Shown in pieces: positions 35,866-48,269 of a stretch of 64,000 nt of DNA. The first letter of the stretch is position 1; every line of letters starts with the position of its first letter. Under the pieces are notes generated by a model. The model was not told where the DNA came from and ran no database searches. It worked only from the letters and a program-made list of their open reading frames with translations. A program made the position numbers and the translations under genes. The DNA lies in NCBI GenBank assembly GCA_019671005.1, contig CM033745.1, forward strand, positions 45,875,241 to 45,939,240, in the 5' to 3' direction. The stretch comes from Hibiscus mutabilis (lineage: Eukaryota; Streptophyta; Magnoliopsida; Malvales; Malvaceae).

Positions 35866-38393
35866 TGTCGCGACCATTTTTAAGACCGAAGCGTGGAAAA
35901 TAGCCTGACGATTATTTCCTTTTCAAAATTAGGGTTTTTGTCCATTTTTATTCATTTACCCTTGAAAATTAGGTTTTTCATGTTTAATCAGATTTTCACT
36001 TAATTAACCAATAAAATGATTTTTATTTAGTTTAATTTTGAAAAATAGGTCTTTTTATATTAAATCAACTTTATTAATTAATCATGAAAATTATCCATTT
36101 TATTTGATCTTTAAAATATTTTGGAGTCGCCACCGGTCACTTTGGTAAGCTGGACACCATAAAACAACCAAAGATTGGTTCTTTTACAAATTAGGGTTCG
36201 GGAGTTGGTAACGTGAGGGGAAGGATTAGCACCCTCACAAACGCCCGTTATCGGTACCTTATTAGTTCTACGTGGCATTTTGGCATTTCGAACATTAATT
36301 TGAATTTAATTTATCATTTATTGCTAAATGAATTTTCATTCCAAAAGAAAGTATCCCATTGTAAGGAAATACATCCTTAAACGAATATGAATTTTGAAAC
36401 GTCCAATTACTTTAGGATACTTCAATTTACATTCAAAAAAGTATCCCAACACAAAGGGTTTAATGCATGTCCAATTATTTTCTTGTCAATTTTAAGTTCA
36501 AACCTAATAGGGGCTCTACTTAATTAACTGAATTGATTAAGAACACTACGAATATTTCTAGACTTAGAGTATTGATGTGATAACACCCAATTGCTTGAGT
36601 ATTATCCATATTAAACCCTAATTTAACAATATCCTTATTTATTTAATGATTCTAATTAATTAAACCTATTCCCTAATTAAACTTTAAATTTAATTAACTA
36701 TATGTGATTTCATGTTCTAAATTCAAATGAATACCAAATATTCAATTAAAAAGCCCTTTTGGATAACATTTCATTACAATGAGGCACTATCCAACTTAGG
36801 ACTTTAAAATCTCACTTTTGATAACCATTTATTTATTCGAATTCAATTATTTAAATTAATTAAAAGACCTAATGTTAAGGCTCTAATAATTAATGATCTA
36901 GGTGATTTAATTATCTAAACAATTATATTATATGCCAAGTTTAAAATCATACATCAAACAATATAATTTAAAGCAATGAAATTGAATTAAAACTGAAATT
37001 AGGGACCAAATTAGATTAAATTGCAAACTAGGGTGCCAAATTACAATAGTTTAGGACCAAATTGACAGAAACAGAAGGGCCGCGGTATAAAGCCCATGAA
37101 AAAAGGGCAGGGGCTTTATGTTATTTAAAACTCGATGCAATACCTTTAAAGCTATATAAAGGCCCTTTCAGCCATCCCTTTTCTTTTTCTCATTTTTTTT
37201 GGAATTCCCCCTCTCTCTCTACACCTCTATCTCCCTCTAAACTCTCTGAAACGAACAACAATAAACCCAGAAATCATGCTCATTCCCGATCAAAACCCCC
37301 TTGTTCTTCCTAAACTCATGACCACGTTCATCCACTTTTCCTCTTTTGATCCAAACAAACATCGAAACCTTTCATTCTTTTTGTTTTTCCTGATCAAACT
37401 CAACTTTTCTAAAAGAACATAACTTGTGTTCTTCCTTCTTTTGCCCGTTCAATCAATCACCACCCTCATTTCCTAACCACAACCTGTTCGTCGGCTGCCG
37501 GAGGCGACACCGCCACCGACTATCGTCTCTAGTTGTCTTATCCGTTCACCCTCCAGACTCCAATCGCTATCTAGTTTAGCTCCGGCGACCAGTCACTGTT
37601 GCGAGGTGATTTCCGGCCACCGTCCACCGCCATCCAAAGCCCTAAAAACCCTTATTTTCACCGATTTTTCAACCTAAAACCCTAGATCTACCCAAATTCA
37701 ATCGAATCCATCCATTTTCTCTGATTTCCTAACCTGCCTACCCAAAGCCAAGCCTTCTCACTCATTTTCAACTCCACCACACTTCTAAACACTTTGGCCA
37801 TCATAAAAGCATCCTCTGGTGATGAGATAAGCATCCTGATCTCTTTTCGATTTCATTTTAGAACTAGGTTTACTATTGTTTCTTTAGATTTCAAACTGGT
37901 TTTAATGTTGTTTTTATACTTTAGATGCAAGGAATGAAAAGAGGAGCAGGATTTCGATGAACTTTTGTGGCGGTGCGGTGACGAAACGGTCGTCTTCTCT
38001 AGCAGCTCTTTGCGATTTCAATGACTCTTCAAGTTCAGGTAACCCTTCGGCTCCCTTTTCTCTCTCTCTCAATTATGACAATTATTGCTCATTAATTGCC
38101 TAATTATTCCCTTTTTTCTCTCTCCAAGTAGCTATTTGTTTTTGGGTAGGAAAAGAACTATGTATTGGGTTAAAGGTTTGTATTTGGGCTTTTGGTTATA
38201 AAAGAGGATTCATATGGATTTATAATGTATAATGGACACTCATTTTGTATTTTTGTACTTTTTATGAACATTTATTTATTTAATGGACTATTATTTATAT
38301 TATAATATTTACATATTTATTTATCTATTTATTATTTTTGGTTTTATTTATCAGAAAACTATATATATACCCAGACAAAATACGGGTATTACA
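35866..38393 (-). repeat. Gypsy 2 left LTR (shared LTR)
   Basis: It runs from TGTCGCGACC to CGGGTATTACA, 2528 bp. On the right the minus strand has the PPT AAAGAGGGGCAAC. The antisense (plus) strand holds TATATAAA (37153-37160), a CT-rich leader (CCCTCTCTCTC), ATG codons, a CCGCCACCG-rich part and a donor-like CAG/GTAACC at 38036-38043. Confidence 0.9.
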
Positions 38394-38619
38394 GTTGCCC
38401 CTCTTTACTCGTTGTTGTGGAACAAGAATAAAGCAAAGACTGAAAAGACACGAATTTTGTCCAGACCATCTAACCACTGAAGCTTGAAGTTGTTCTTCTA
38501 ATTATGAAATTCTTCAACCTTCTCTTTTGCTAATCCGTCTCTCTACAAAGATGTTGAATAAGAAAGCTCTTCTTATTGTGGACTTCCTCATTCTTCAAAA
38601 GGGTGGGCTCTTCTCATTA

Positions 38620-38880
38620 GGAACCTTTGAGCAAACTCTTCTCATTGGGAACTCTATCTTCATTGGGCGAACTCCTCACATTAGGAATTCTCTCTTTGTT
38701 GAGGCCGAACTCCTCATATTAAGAGCTCTTTCTTTGCTAGACGGATTCACATTAGGAGTTACTTTCTTTGCTGGACGAACTCTTCACATTAAGAGTTACT
38801 TTCTTTGTTGGGCGAACTCTTCATATTAGGAGTTCTCTTTGCTGGGGATGAACTCTTCATTAAGAGCTCTTTCTTCGCTT
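38620..38880. repeat. ~36-bp tandem array in the gypsy 2 3' region
   Basis: About seven degenerate copies of a 34-38-bp unit of the form CGAACTCTTCACATTAAGAG followed by TTTCTTTGCTGG. The CGAAC point recurs at 38668, 38706, 38742, 38776, 38813 and about 38848. It is unrelated in sequence to the array of gypsy 1 but sits in the same place, between integrase and 3' LTR. Confidence 0.85.
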
Positions 38881-40400
38881 CATTTTCCTGTCAAAATAAA
38901 CTAAAATGCTTGAATGAGGATTAGTATGATTTCTAATTTCCTATATGATGCATGAACCATGACTCATTGAGATTAATCATCCAGCTTCTACTCCCTGGGG
39001 ATTCATTTCGGTGCTTCCTTTCATGTTTAATTTTTTTATATCTCATCTCACATTCAGGATTAGCCTTCAGAATCCCCTTTCTGTGTTTCTGGCCCTTTGC
39101 TCTAAAGCACATTTTCAGGTTTTCACTTTAGGTTGCTTTTCTCGAAGCACCCTTTCAGGTTTTCACTTCGGTTTTTCTTTCTTTGTTTTTTTTCTCAAAG
39201 TGCCCTTTCAGGTTTTCACCTTAGTTTTTTCTTTTCTTTTTTTCTTTCTTTTTTCTTTTTTCTTTTTTCTTTTTGCTCTTTTTTTTCTTTTTTAACAAGA
39301 TCATATCAAGACCTTGACAAACAAAGGGCTGCAAGTCTGTCAATAACAGCTCCTCATACAGAGGTACTATCAATGCCTCAAAACCTTCTACGAACTTCTT
39401 AAATTATCCCAACTAAGATACTGCTAAGCAATCATGATCCACAATATAATTCTCCGTTGATACACAGAGAGTGGACAAGTTCTAATCATGATAATGTGTT
39501 GACCTTGTGGTTCTAATCATCCCACCATGAGCACAAAGATAAAAATCATTGTTCTTCGGGTGACAGACTTTGTTGTCAGTTTCACGCCAATTTGGGAATC
39601 TCTGTTACAATTATCATGACACTTTTCTACCACAATCTTTGCAAACCTTGAATTTCGCTCTTTCTTATCCTTGAATTCCTGCCATTATAGGATTCAATAC
39701 CATCTTCTCTTTACACACTCTTCTTCAATAACCTAAAGTGCTAAAGTTCTCCTGTAACTTTCAAAACATAGTAATACCAAGAAATTATCTGCTTTTATAC
39801 ATTATATTAACCATTTTATGATGCTTTAGAATAAAAAAATCTCATAAGTGAATTCATGAATTTTATTGAAGCTTATTAATAGAAATACAATAGCAATTTT
39901 GAAAAGAGTCATGGCAAACTGAAACAACAAAATCAAGAAACAAAACCAGATCTTCAGGCATCCATAGCATGAAGGATACAACAACCTCATCGACCAGATA
40001 TAGCCTTGAACTTGAACCCTTGTTCAACAGACTTTGAACGTTGTCGGAATGTTTATAGATGTGAAATCCCTTTCGAAGTACTAGGTGTCCGAGAGGTTCT
40101 GATTGTTGGATGCCTATTCTTACATTTCTGAGTCGCCTTTTACGGGTTTTCAACCCAGATCCTCTTTTGGTTTCAAGATGCCCTTTGCGGGTTTTCATCT
40201 TGAACCCCCTTTTTCCTTTATTTATCTTTTTTCCCTTTTTTGATATCTAGGGCGCCCTTTGGGGTTTTCACCATAGATATTTCATTTTGCGAAGCGCCCT
40301 TTATGGGTTTTCAATCCGCCTTTTCTTTTCATTTTTCACTTTTTCAATATCTTTTTTTAATTCTTCAAGCATAATATTTCTTAACTGAATCAGAGTTTAC
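38881..40400 (-). other. Gypsy 2 3' non-coding region
   Basis: No gene recognised. It contains two clusters of repeats built on GCCCTTT...GGTTTTCA (about 39105-39215 and 40128-40330) and a T/C run at about 39225-39300. The clusters match phrases at 21830-21900 in gypsy 1. A minus-strand open frame of 111 codons (39863-40198) overlaps the second cluster and has no recognised domain. Confidence 0.5.
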
Positions 40401-41680
40401 TGGCTTGTGCAACTCTTCACCATCCATTTTAGTTAAGATCAATGCTCCTCCGGAGAAGGCCTTTTTGACAACATATGACCCCTCCCAATCAGGCATCCAT
40501 TTCCCATGGAAATCTCGATGTATTTGCAAGATCTTTTTCAGCACTAGATCGCCCTCTCAAAATTCTCTGGGGTGAACCTTCTTATCATGAGCTCGCATCA
40601 TTCTTTTCTGGTATATTGGCTGTGACAGATAGCTTTCAGCCTCTTCTCCTCGATGAGGTTCAACTGGTCCAACCGAGCCTGCACCTATTTTGTGTCATCT
40701 AGCTTTACTTCAGATAGAACTTGAAGTGATAGAATTTCAACCTCTATTGGGAGTACTACCTTAGGTACATTGGCTGTGACAGATAGCTTTTAGCCTCTTC
40801 TCCTCGATGAGGTTTAACTGGTCAAACCGAGCCTACACCCATTCTATGTCATCCAGCTTTACTTCAGATAGAACTCGAAGTGATGGAATTTCAACCTCCA
40901 TTGGGAGTACTGCCTCTGTCTCATAAACTAGGGAATATGTTGTTGCCCCAGTAGAAGTTCGTACAAAAGTTCGATATACGAACAAGGCAAATGGCAACTT
41001 CTCATGCCAATCTTTGTATGTGTTTGTCGTTTTTGATATGATCTTCTTGATATTCTTGTTTGCTGCCTCCACTGCCCCATTTATCTTAGGGCGGCAAGTC
41101 ACAGAATTGTGATGAATAATTTTGAACTGCTGGCACGCTTCTGCTATTACCTTATTATTGAAGTTGGTGGCATTATCAGTAATGATTCTTTCTGGTAACC
41201 CATATCGACAGATGATCTCCTTCTTTAAGAACTTACAGACTGTAGATCTAGTGATATTGGCATATGAAGTTGTTTCTACCCATTTGGTAAAATAATCAAT
41301 ATCCACAAGGATGAAACGATGTCCATTGGAGAGTTTGGGGTGAATTTTCCCAATGACATCCATAGCCAGACTATAAAAGGCCATGGCAAGTTCATTGTAT
41401 GTAAAGGTACATATGGAGCATTTATTCTATCAGCATATATTTGGCATTTGTGACACTTCTTAGCATATTCAATGCAATCTCCCTCCATAGTCGAACAATA
41501 GTACCCATATCTCATTATTTTCCTGGCCATCGCAAAGCCCTTAGCATGCGTTCCACAAATTCTGTCGTGCATTTCTGCCAAGATTTCTTTGGCTTCTTGA
41601 GAGTTGAGACATCTCAACAAAACTTGATATTTGCCTCGTTTGTATAAAATTCCACCATCTAGCAAGTATCCTGAGGCCAT
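40401..41680 (-). pseudogene. Gypsy 2 integrase, catalytic triad retained
   Basis: The N-terminal segment is 41680-41276 (GYYCSTMEGDCIEYAKKCHK) and the core is 41384-40833 in another frame. The triad is intact: MDVIGKIHP, ITDNATNFNN and GAVEAANKN. The core ends in RTSTGATTYSLVYETEAVLP. The C-terminal part contains a 154-bp tandem duplication (phrase TGGCTGTGACAGATAGC at 40617 and again at 40771), which displaces the reading. Frame breaks near 41300-41380 and at about 40833 make it a pseudogene. Confidence 0.88.
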
Positions 41681-41743
41681 CCTTCTAATGGTCTTTTTAT
41701 CATTATCATTTTCCTCCTTGGGATAAGTTTGGTATTTGATGTA

Positions 41744-42778
41744 CTATAAGATATTGTAATACCAAGGATTTCCATCTACTTCTTCCTCTATACTATAACA
41801 GTGAGCATAGGTCGTGTAGCTCTGCATCTGAATTGACATCATATCCTCTAATTTATTATCCAGGAATACTGAAGCCAGTGTGGCTAAAGCATCCGCCATT
41901 TGGTTATCTTCCCTGGGAATATACGCGAAAGTAATTTCTTTGAATTCTTTTATTATTTCAAGGATCAACTTTCAATACTCAACCAATTTAGCATCTTTTG
42001 TTTCCCACTCTCCTCGAAGCTGATAAATGACCAATGATGAATCTCCGTATACTTTCAAACTTTCTATTCTTCCTTCAATAGCAGCTTGCAAGCCCATAAC
42101 ACAGGTTTCATATTCTGCCATGTTGTTGGTGCAAAGAAATTCTAACTTGCTTGTAAAAGGATAATGCACATTGTTGGGAGAGATTAATATTGCCCCAATT
42201 CCTCGTCCTAGGGCATTAACAGCTCCATCAAAATACAGTTTCCAAGCTTCCTTATCTGAGATTCTATTTTCTTCCATGGAGACATTCATTACATCATCAT
42301 CTGGGAAATCAAAATTCAAAGGCTCATAATCATCCGAAGCACAACTTGTCAGGAAATCTGCTATGGCGCTTCCTTCTATTGCTTTCTGACTCACATATAC
42401 AATGTCAAATTCTAACAATAGCATTTGCCAACGAGCTAATCTCTCAATCAACGCTGGTGCTTCCATCAAAAACTTCAATAGGCCGAGACGAGATATCAAC
42501 CAAGTAGTGTGGAATAACATGTACTGCCTAAATCTACGGATCACCCAAACCAAATCGCAACACAATTTTTGAATTGGTGAATATCGTTCTTCACACTCTG
42601 TAAACTTTTTTCTTAGATAATAAATGGCTCTTTCTTTCTTCCCTGTTTCATTATGTTGCCCCAACACACGCCCTATTGAGTGTTCATAGACCGTCAAATA
42701 GAGAATGAGTGGTCTATCTGGAACCGGTGTGACTAATATCAGAGCATTTGTCAAGTACTCCTTAATCTTGTCAAACAT
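41744..42778 (-). pseudogene. Gypsy 2 RNase H and second (archaeal-type) RNase H
   Basis: 42778-41972 is one open frame with both domains. The first is RT-linked RNase H (LILYLTVYEHSIGRVLGQHN, AIYYLRKKFTECEERYSPIQ, RRFRQYMLFHTTWLIS). After IADFLTSCASDDYEPLNFDF comes the archaeal-type domain (LYFDGAVNALGRGIGAILIS, NMAEYETCVMGLQAA, LKVYGDSSLVIYQLRGEWET), with its D, E and D all present. 41968-41744 continues after a break with EITFAYIPREDNQMADALAT, whose last Asp would complete the site. The two-domain open frame makes the dual RNase H clear. Confidence 0.9.
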
Positions 42779-42936
42779 TTCTTGACATTGTTCATCTCAT
42801 TCTCTTGGATTATTCTTTTTAAGTAATCTAAAGATTGGATCATATTTATCGGTCAACTGGAGATGAACTGAGAAACATAATTCAACCTCTTAAGGAATCA
42901 TTGAACTTATTTTTTTGAACTAGGTGGCTGCAAGTT

Positions 42937-44054
42937 CTAAATTGCTTTCACCTTATCTGGATCTATTTCAATTCCTCTTCTACTGACAACAAATCCTAGG
43001 AGTTTTCTTGATGTTACTCCAAAAGTAAACTTATTGTGATTGAGTTTCAACTGGTACTTCCTCAATCTTAAGAACAACTTTCTTAGGTTCTGGATACGCT
43101 CTTCCTCAGTCTGGGATTTAGCAATCATGTCATCCACGTATACCTCAATCTCTTTGTACATCATGTCATGGAACAGAGTTACCATGGCTCGCTGGTACGT
43201 TGCCCCAACATTTTTCAATCCAAAAGGCATTACTTTGTAAAAATATGTACCCATAGGGTTATGAATGTCGTCTTGTCCTAATCTTCTAGGTTCATTTTTA
43301 TCTGATTGTACCCTGAAAATCCGTACATTAAAAAGAACCATGAATGTCCCGACGTATTATCAACCAGGATGTCTATGTGAGGCAAAGGAAAATTATCTTT
43401 CAGGTTGGCTCTATTCAAATCTCTATAATCTACGCACATGCATACTTTCCCATCTTTCTTTGGTACTGGGACTATATTGGCCACCCATTTCGGATATCGG
43501 AATACTTCAAGAAAGCTAGGATCAATCTATTTTTGTACCTCCTCTGTTATCTTTAGTACCATCTCCAGCCTCAATCTTATAAGCTTCTGCTGAACCGATT
43601 TACATTATAGCCTTATGGGAAATTTGTGTACCACTATGTCAGTGTTCAATCCTGGCATGTCTTGATATGACCAGGCGAAGACGTCTTTGAACTCGCGCAA
43701 CAAGTTAATCAACTCTTGTCTAGTTTTTAGCGAGAAAGTAGTCCTTATATTTACTTCTCTCTTGACCTCATTTGTTCCCAAATTGAGAATTTCTAGCCCT
43801 TCCTTGTGAGGTAAGATTTGCTTGTCTTCTTTTTCAACCAACCTCAGTAATTCATCAGGGATTCCACATTTTGTTTCATCCTCGACTTCATTGACTTCCA
43901 TTAGACACACTGGCCGCTCAAGACCTACTTTAGGATTAGGTTTAGTATCATCCATGCAATTAATAGTTGAAGATCTGAAAAGAAAATAATAATATACATT
44001 TGGAAAGGATGCGAAAAGAAACAAGAAACAAGTTTTCCATTTGTGATTCAGCAT
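42937..44054 (-). pseudogene. Gypsy 2 reverse transcriptase
   Basis: 44054-43605 is the N-terminal linker (FKDVFAWSYQDMPGLNTDIV). 43484-43278 has VPVPKKDGKVCMCVDYRDLN and YGFSGYNQIKM, in which the Asp usual before GF is Tyr. 43341-42937 has YFYKVMPFGLKNVGATYQRAM and an intact EVYVDDMIAKS. Frame breaks occur near 43300 and 43500-43600. The catalytic YVDD is kept, in contrast to gypsy 1, but the first catalytic Asp seems lost. Confidence 0.88.
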
Positions 44055-44475
44055 GAAAGCATCCTTATTAAAATAAACTGATATGATGGCCCTTTACAGA
44101 TAATCCCCTATACCCGCGGGCAAAGGTATAGGGTGGTTCATGGTATTTACTATGTTTTGAACTTAGATACTAGAGAGAGATCTTCAATAGTCCAATTGCC
44201 TAGCACTTCACCAAGGAAGCATGGTCGGATCTCTTCCAAATATCTACCAGGTTGAGCCCCTTCAAAAATTCCTCCAACAAAAAGACCTTCAAGGTCATTA
44301 CCGAAAACCTCCTCTTCGTCCAGTCTTGTTGTTTCCTGGTTAACCTCTTCAAGTTGCTTTTCAACATTTTCAAACCCTCAGGACTTAAAGATACCAATTA
44401 AGTTTAGGAAAGTCATGGTCTCAAAGGATGATTCACTTCCCAAGAGTTGGGCTCTCCTTTGGCTTTCTCTTTTCT

Positions 44476-45498
44476 TCAAATTTTTTGTCTCTGTTGAAGG
44501 TTGGACTTAAATCTGAGACCAAAGTGGTCTTTCTTCATTATCACAGGCTTTGGTCTCAAACATCCTTGAAGCCGTTTACCAACTCTTTTACCAATTCTCA
44601 CTCCCCTGCCAAGTGTCTCCCTAACTGTCATTTTGGTGTAGTTTGACAATTTGGGTTGCAGTATTGGTTTCCCCTTAGTGATGAACGTTGCGTTTATGAA
44701 ATCCAGAGCTCTAAATGAACACTCCAAATCATTATCATATGTTCCAATATACGACGCACCAGTAGACACCGAAGCAATAATGTCCTCTTTAGCTCCCACA
44801 CTGACTAACTTCCCTTCAATCACAAATTTGAGCTTTTGATACAGGGATGACAGTACTGCCCCTGCGGAATGGATCCAAGGCCTTCCAAGCATACAATTTT
44901 ACTTTGGCTTAATATCCATTACCAAAAACTCTATGTTGTAAACTGTAAGCCCAATGAGTAGTGGCACCTCAATCTTTCCAAGTACTTCTATGGTTGTCCC
45001 ATCAAAGGCTCTTACAGTATTCTTATATGTCTTCATATGGGAATCATCAACTGGCAACCTTTGTAAAGTAACCACCGGCAGGATATTCAATGCCGACCCG
45101 TTGTTAATTAATACTCATGGTAGTACATAGCCCTTGCAATGTGTGGTAATGTTTAAGGCTTTCACATATCCTATTCCGCCCTTAGGGATTTCATCATTAG
45201 TGAACGTAATGTAATTGTTAGCAGTGATATGATTCACAATTCTGTCTAGCTTGTTTACAGATATGTCATTTGGAACAAACATCTGATTAAGCACCTTCAT
45301 TAAGGCATTACGGTGCCCTTCAGAACTTAACAACAGCTCTAAGACATAAATTCTAGCTTGTTGCTTTTTCAATTGCTCGACAATGTTGTATTCACTATGC
45401 TTCAAAAATTTCAAAAACTTTTGAGCTTGTTCTTCAGTTACTGGATCATTTATTTTGGGGGCAGGTTCTTCCCCAAAGATTTTCTCAAGCGCTACCAC
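44476..45498 (-). pseudogene. Gypsy 2 protease region
   Basis: It reads INNGSALNILPVVTLQRLPV where gypsy 1 has a D-N-G-S, so the catalytic Asp is Asn. It is followed by MKTYKNTVRAFDGT, EVPLLIGLTVYN and CMLGRPWIHSAGAV, and a tail with KKDHFGLRFKS. The frame is broken at about 44895-45110. 45498-45115 is the preceding segment with YVLELLLSSEGHRNALMKVL, which links gag to protease. Confidence 0.85.
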
Positions 45499-45581
45499 AA
45501 CCTTCCCTTTTATTTTCTTCGCTTCTTTTGACGTTTATGGAGAATAACACCTACCACTACGGGTAAAATGTCCCACTTCAT

Positions 45582-47610
45582 TTACTGATTTTGTGTTCGT
45601 TCTTCCATCATTTTTTCTTCTAGCATTGTCTTTGCTTCTTTTGGTGATTTCATCTCCTCCAATGACTTACCTTCCTCATGTGTAGTCACATTAGCCGCAT
45701 AGTTCCATGAAACTTTATGGGTACTTTTGAAAGCAAATAGTGTGGGAGGTGTAATCACAATCTTTAGAGTCATTGCTGGTTTTACATTAGACGAGCTTCC
45801 GGCCTTAGGCCTGACAGAAACGACCAAGGGCTTATGGATCCCATACTTGACTCTAGAAGATTCGAAAGCACATACTTCAACTTTCTTCTTCTCTCTTGCT
45901 TTTTCAAAGAACTTTATTTCCTTGTTGTCCATCATCTTTTGTATCTAACTTCTGAACTCTAAGCAATGCTGAATTTCATGATCATGTTCTTGGTGATATT
46001 CACAGTATATATCGGACTGCACTTCTTTCTCAATTCTCATGCCTATTTCAATCATCCTGGCATTGTATAGCTGTTCAAATATCTACTTCACCGGAGATCT
46101 AACTTTTGATACATTTGTCTTTAATCGTTTTGCTTCATTATCTTCCTCGATAATATTCACCACTCACCCACCATGGCTCGGCAATGGGTTTTTGCAATGC
46201 TGGGTTCATCAAACTTCAAAATCCCATTGTTAATCAGATTTTGGACTGCATTTTTGAATGTCGTGTAAGTCTCTATCGTGTGCCCCGGTATTCTAGCATA
46301 GAATTCACAATGAGCATCAGGTTTGTACCATGGGGGTAAAGAGGCTGCAGAGGGGTCAAATAATATGGTCTCACTAGATCTGCTTCATACAATTGTGGGT
46401 ACAGCTCAACATAGGACATTGGTATCGGTGTAAAGTTGATCTTATCATTCCTAGGGCCACAAGAATCTTTCTTATTTGACCTTTAAGAACCAGCTGACGC
46501 ATAACCTGGCGAAGTAATAGTCACATTCTTTGGAGCCTCGTATGCACTTGTATTGTTTACCTCGCTGTCCTTTCGCTTATTGTTCTTGCGAGAATTGTCT
46601 CACTCTCGATTTTGCCACTTTTAATTATCGCCTCAATTATTCACCCGTCATTACTGTGTCAACAAAATTTTGCGTGGCACTATTGATTAATCTGTCAAAA
46701 AGTGGTCCCCTTAATGTTTGTACAAACATATAAGCAACCTCACTTTCTAGCAATGGAGGTTGTACTTGCACTGCTATATCCCTCCATCTCTGGGTATACT
46801 GCTGGAGCGTCTCATTATTCCTTTGCTCTATGCCTTGCAACATAACACGTCTGGGGACCATCTCTGTCACACGTTTATAGTGTTCTACAAAGGCCCCAGA
46901 AAGATATTTCCATGATTGAATATTTGTGCAGCTCAGCTGTGTATACCACCGTGTTGCTGAACTGGTCAAACTATCTTGAAAACAATGTATCAGCAACTTT
47001 TCATCTTTCAAGTGTGTAGCCATTTTACGACAATACATTGTAAGGTAGGCCCTCAGACAAGTGGTCCCATCATACTTTTCAAAATCATGTACTTCAAACT
47101 TCAGGGGAAGAATCAGATCAGATACTAAACTCATTTCTACTGCACTCGACCCCTTTTCATGTACCCTCTGTATTTCCAACAAGCGATCCTCCAAAGTTTT
47201 ACAGCGTTCCTTATACTTCTTTTCAATTTCTGCACGGATCTTTTCTATCTCATTCAGAGTGTTCAAATCAGGAACTTCCTCTCCGCTTCTGAAATTTACC
47301 CCAATGTGTACCGAGTGATTAGGCTTTGTTCCTGGCAGATTGATTTGGACCTTCTTCACAGGAGGAGGTCCCTCAAGCTGCACCCTTATGTGAGATGTAG
47401 TTTTTGTCTGATCGTTCATGTTGTTTGAGGCACCCTCAGGTATTTTGGCCTTTCCAGATTCCTTTGGCCCCAACAGAGCAGTTATCTAATTAATTATCTC
47501 CCTTTGAGCCTGAGCAAAATGGTCCTTCATAAACTGTTCAATTCTGTCAAATTTGTTTTTTACTTTGACCCAATCATTTTCAAGGCTAATGATCTTGTCC
47601 TCTACAGCCA
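45582..47610 (-). pseudogene. Gypsy 2 gag
   Basis: It probably starts at about 47610 (MAVEDKIISLEN). The longest open part, 47473-46637, reads the gag core ILPLKFEVHDFEKYDGTTC, LTMYCRKMATHL, LLIHCFQDSLTSSATRWYT, then MLQGIEQRNNETLQQYTQRW and PPLLESEVAYMFVQTLRG. Further down (about 46290-46320) the knuckle-like segment reads CEFYARIPGHTIETY, its last Cys replaced by Tyr. The tail at 45582-45935 is basic and Pro-rich. Stops at about 46636 and elsewhere break it. Confidence 0.85.
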
Positions 47611-48269
47611 TGGTCTTAGAACGCAAACGTGTTCCGTATGAATACAGAATGATTGCAGTTTAAAAATGAACTGCTATAAAACAACTTTTATCAAGCCATT
47701 TACTTCGCAAGATAAAACATAATGTAAGTGCATGCCTGCATGAATGTATGTATGAATGCAAAAAAAGCATCGAATTCAAGAAATAGTCTTTTGGAAACAT
47801 TTATTTGTTAGAAAGCCTGAGTACAAGGAAAAGACAATTTTGTCTACAGAAAAGAGCTAGCCCTAATTTATAGATTGACTAATTCGTGTAGCAGACGGGT
47901 AATAACTTTTCCATGCTCCAACTCGATGTCTTGTTGTTCTAATAGGCTCGTGGCTTGCCTTGACAATATCAGCACATAAGAAGCAACACTCCTGACTTGT
48001 TTCTTAAAGTTTACCAATTCATCGTTTTGGCTTTGGATGGTACGTTGTGCTGCTTCATACTTACCCTTTCATGCTCTGCTTTCTTCATGTAGTGCTCCAT
48101 CGTAACTTGCAAGCTTCTCCTTCAATCCTTGTATTACATTCTCCAACTCTGATATCTTTTTGTGTAACATTTCATTCTCCTATTCCATTTGGACCTTGTC
48201 TTCATTATGGTATTTCACGACCATCTGCTCCAATTGTGACACTTTGGACGTTAAATCAAAATTTTGGGC

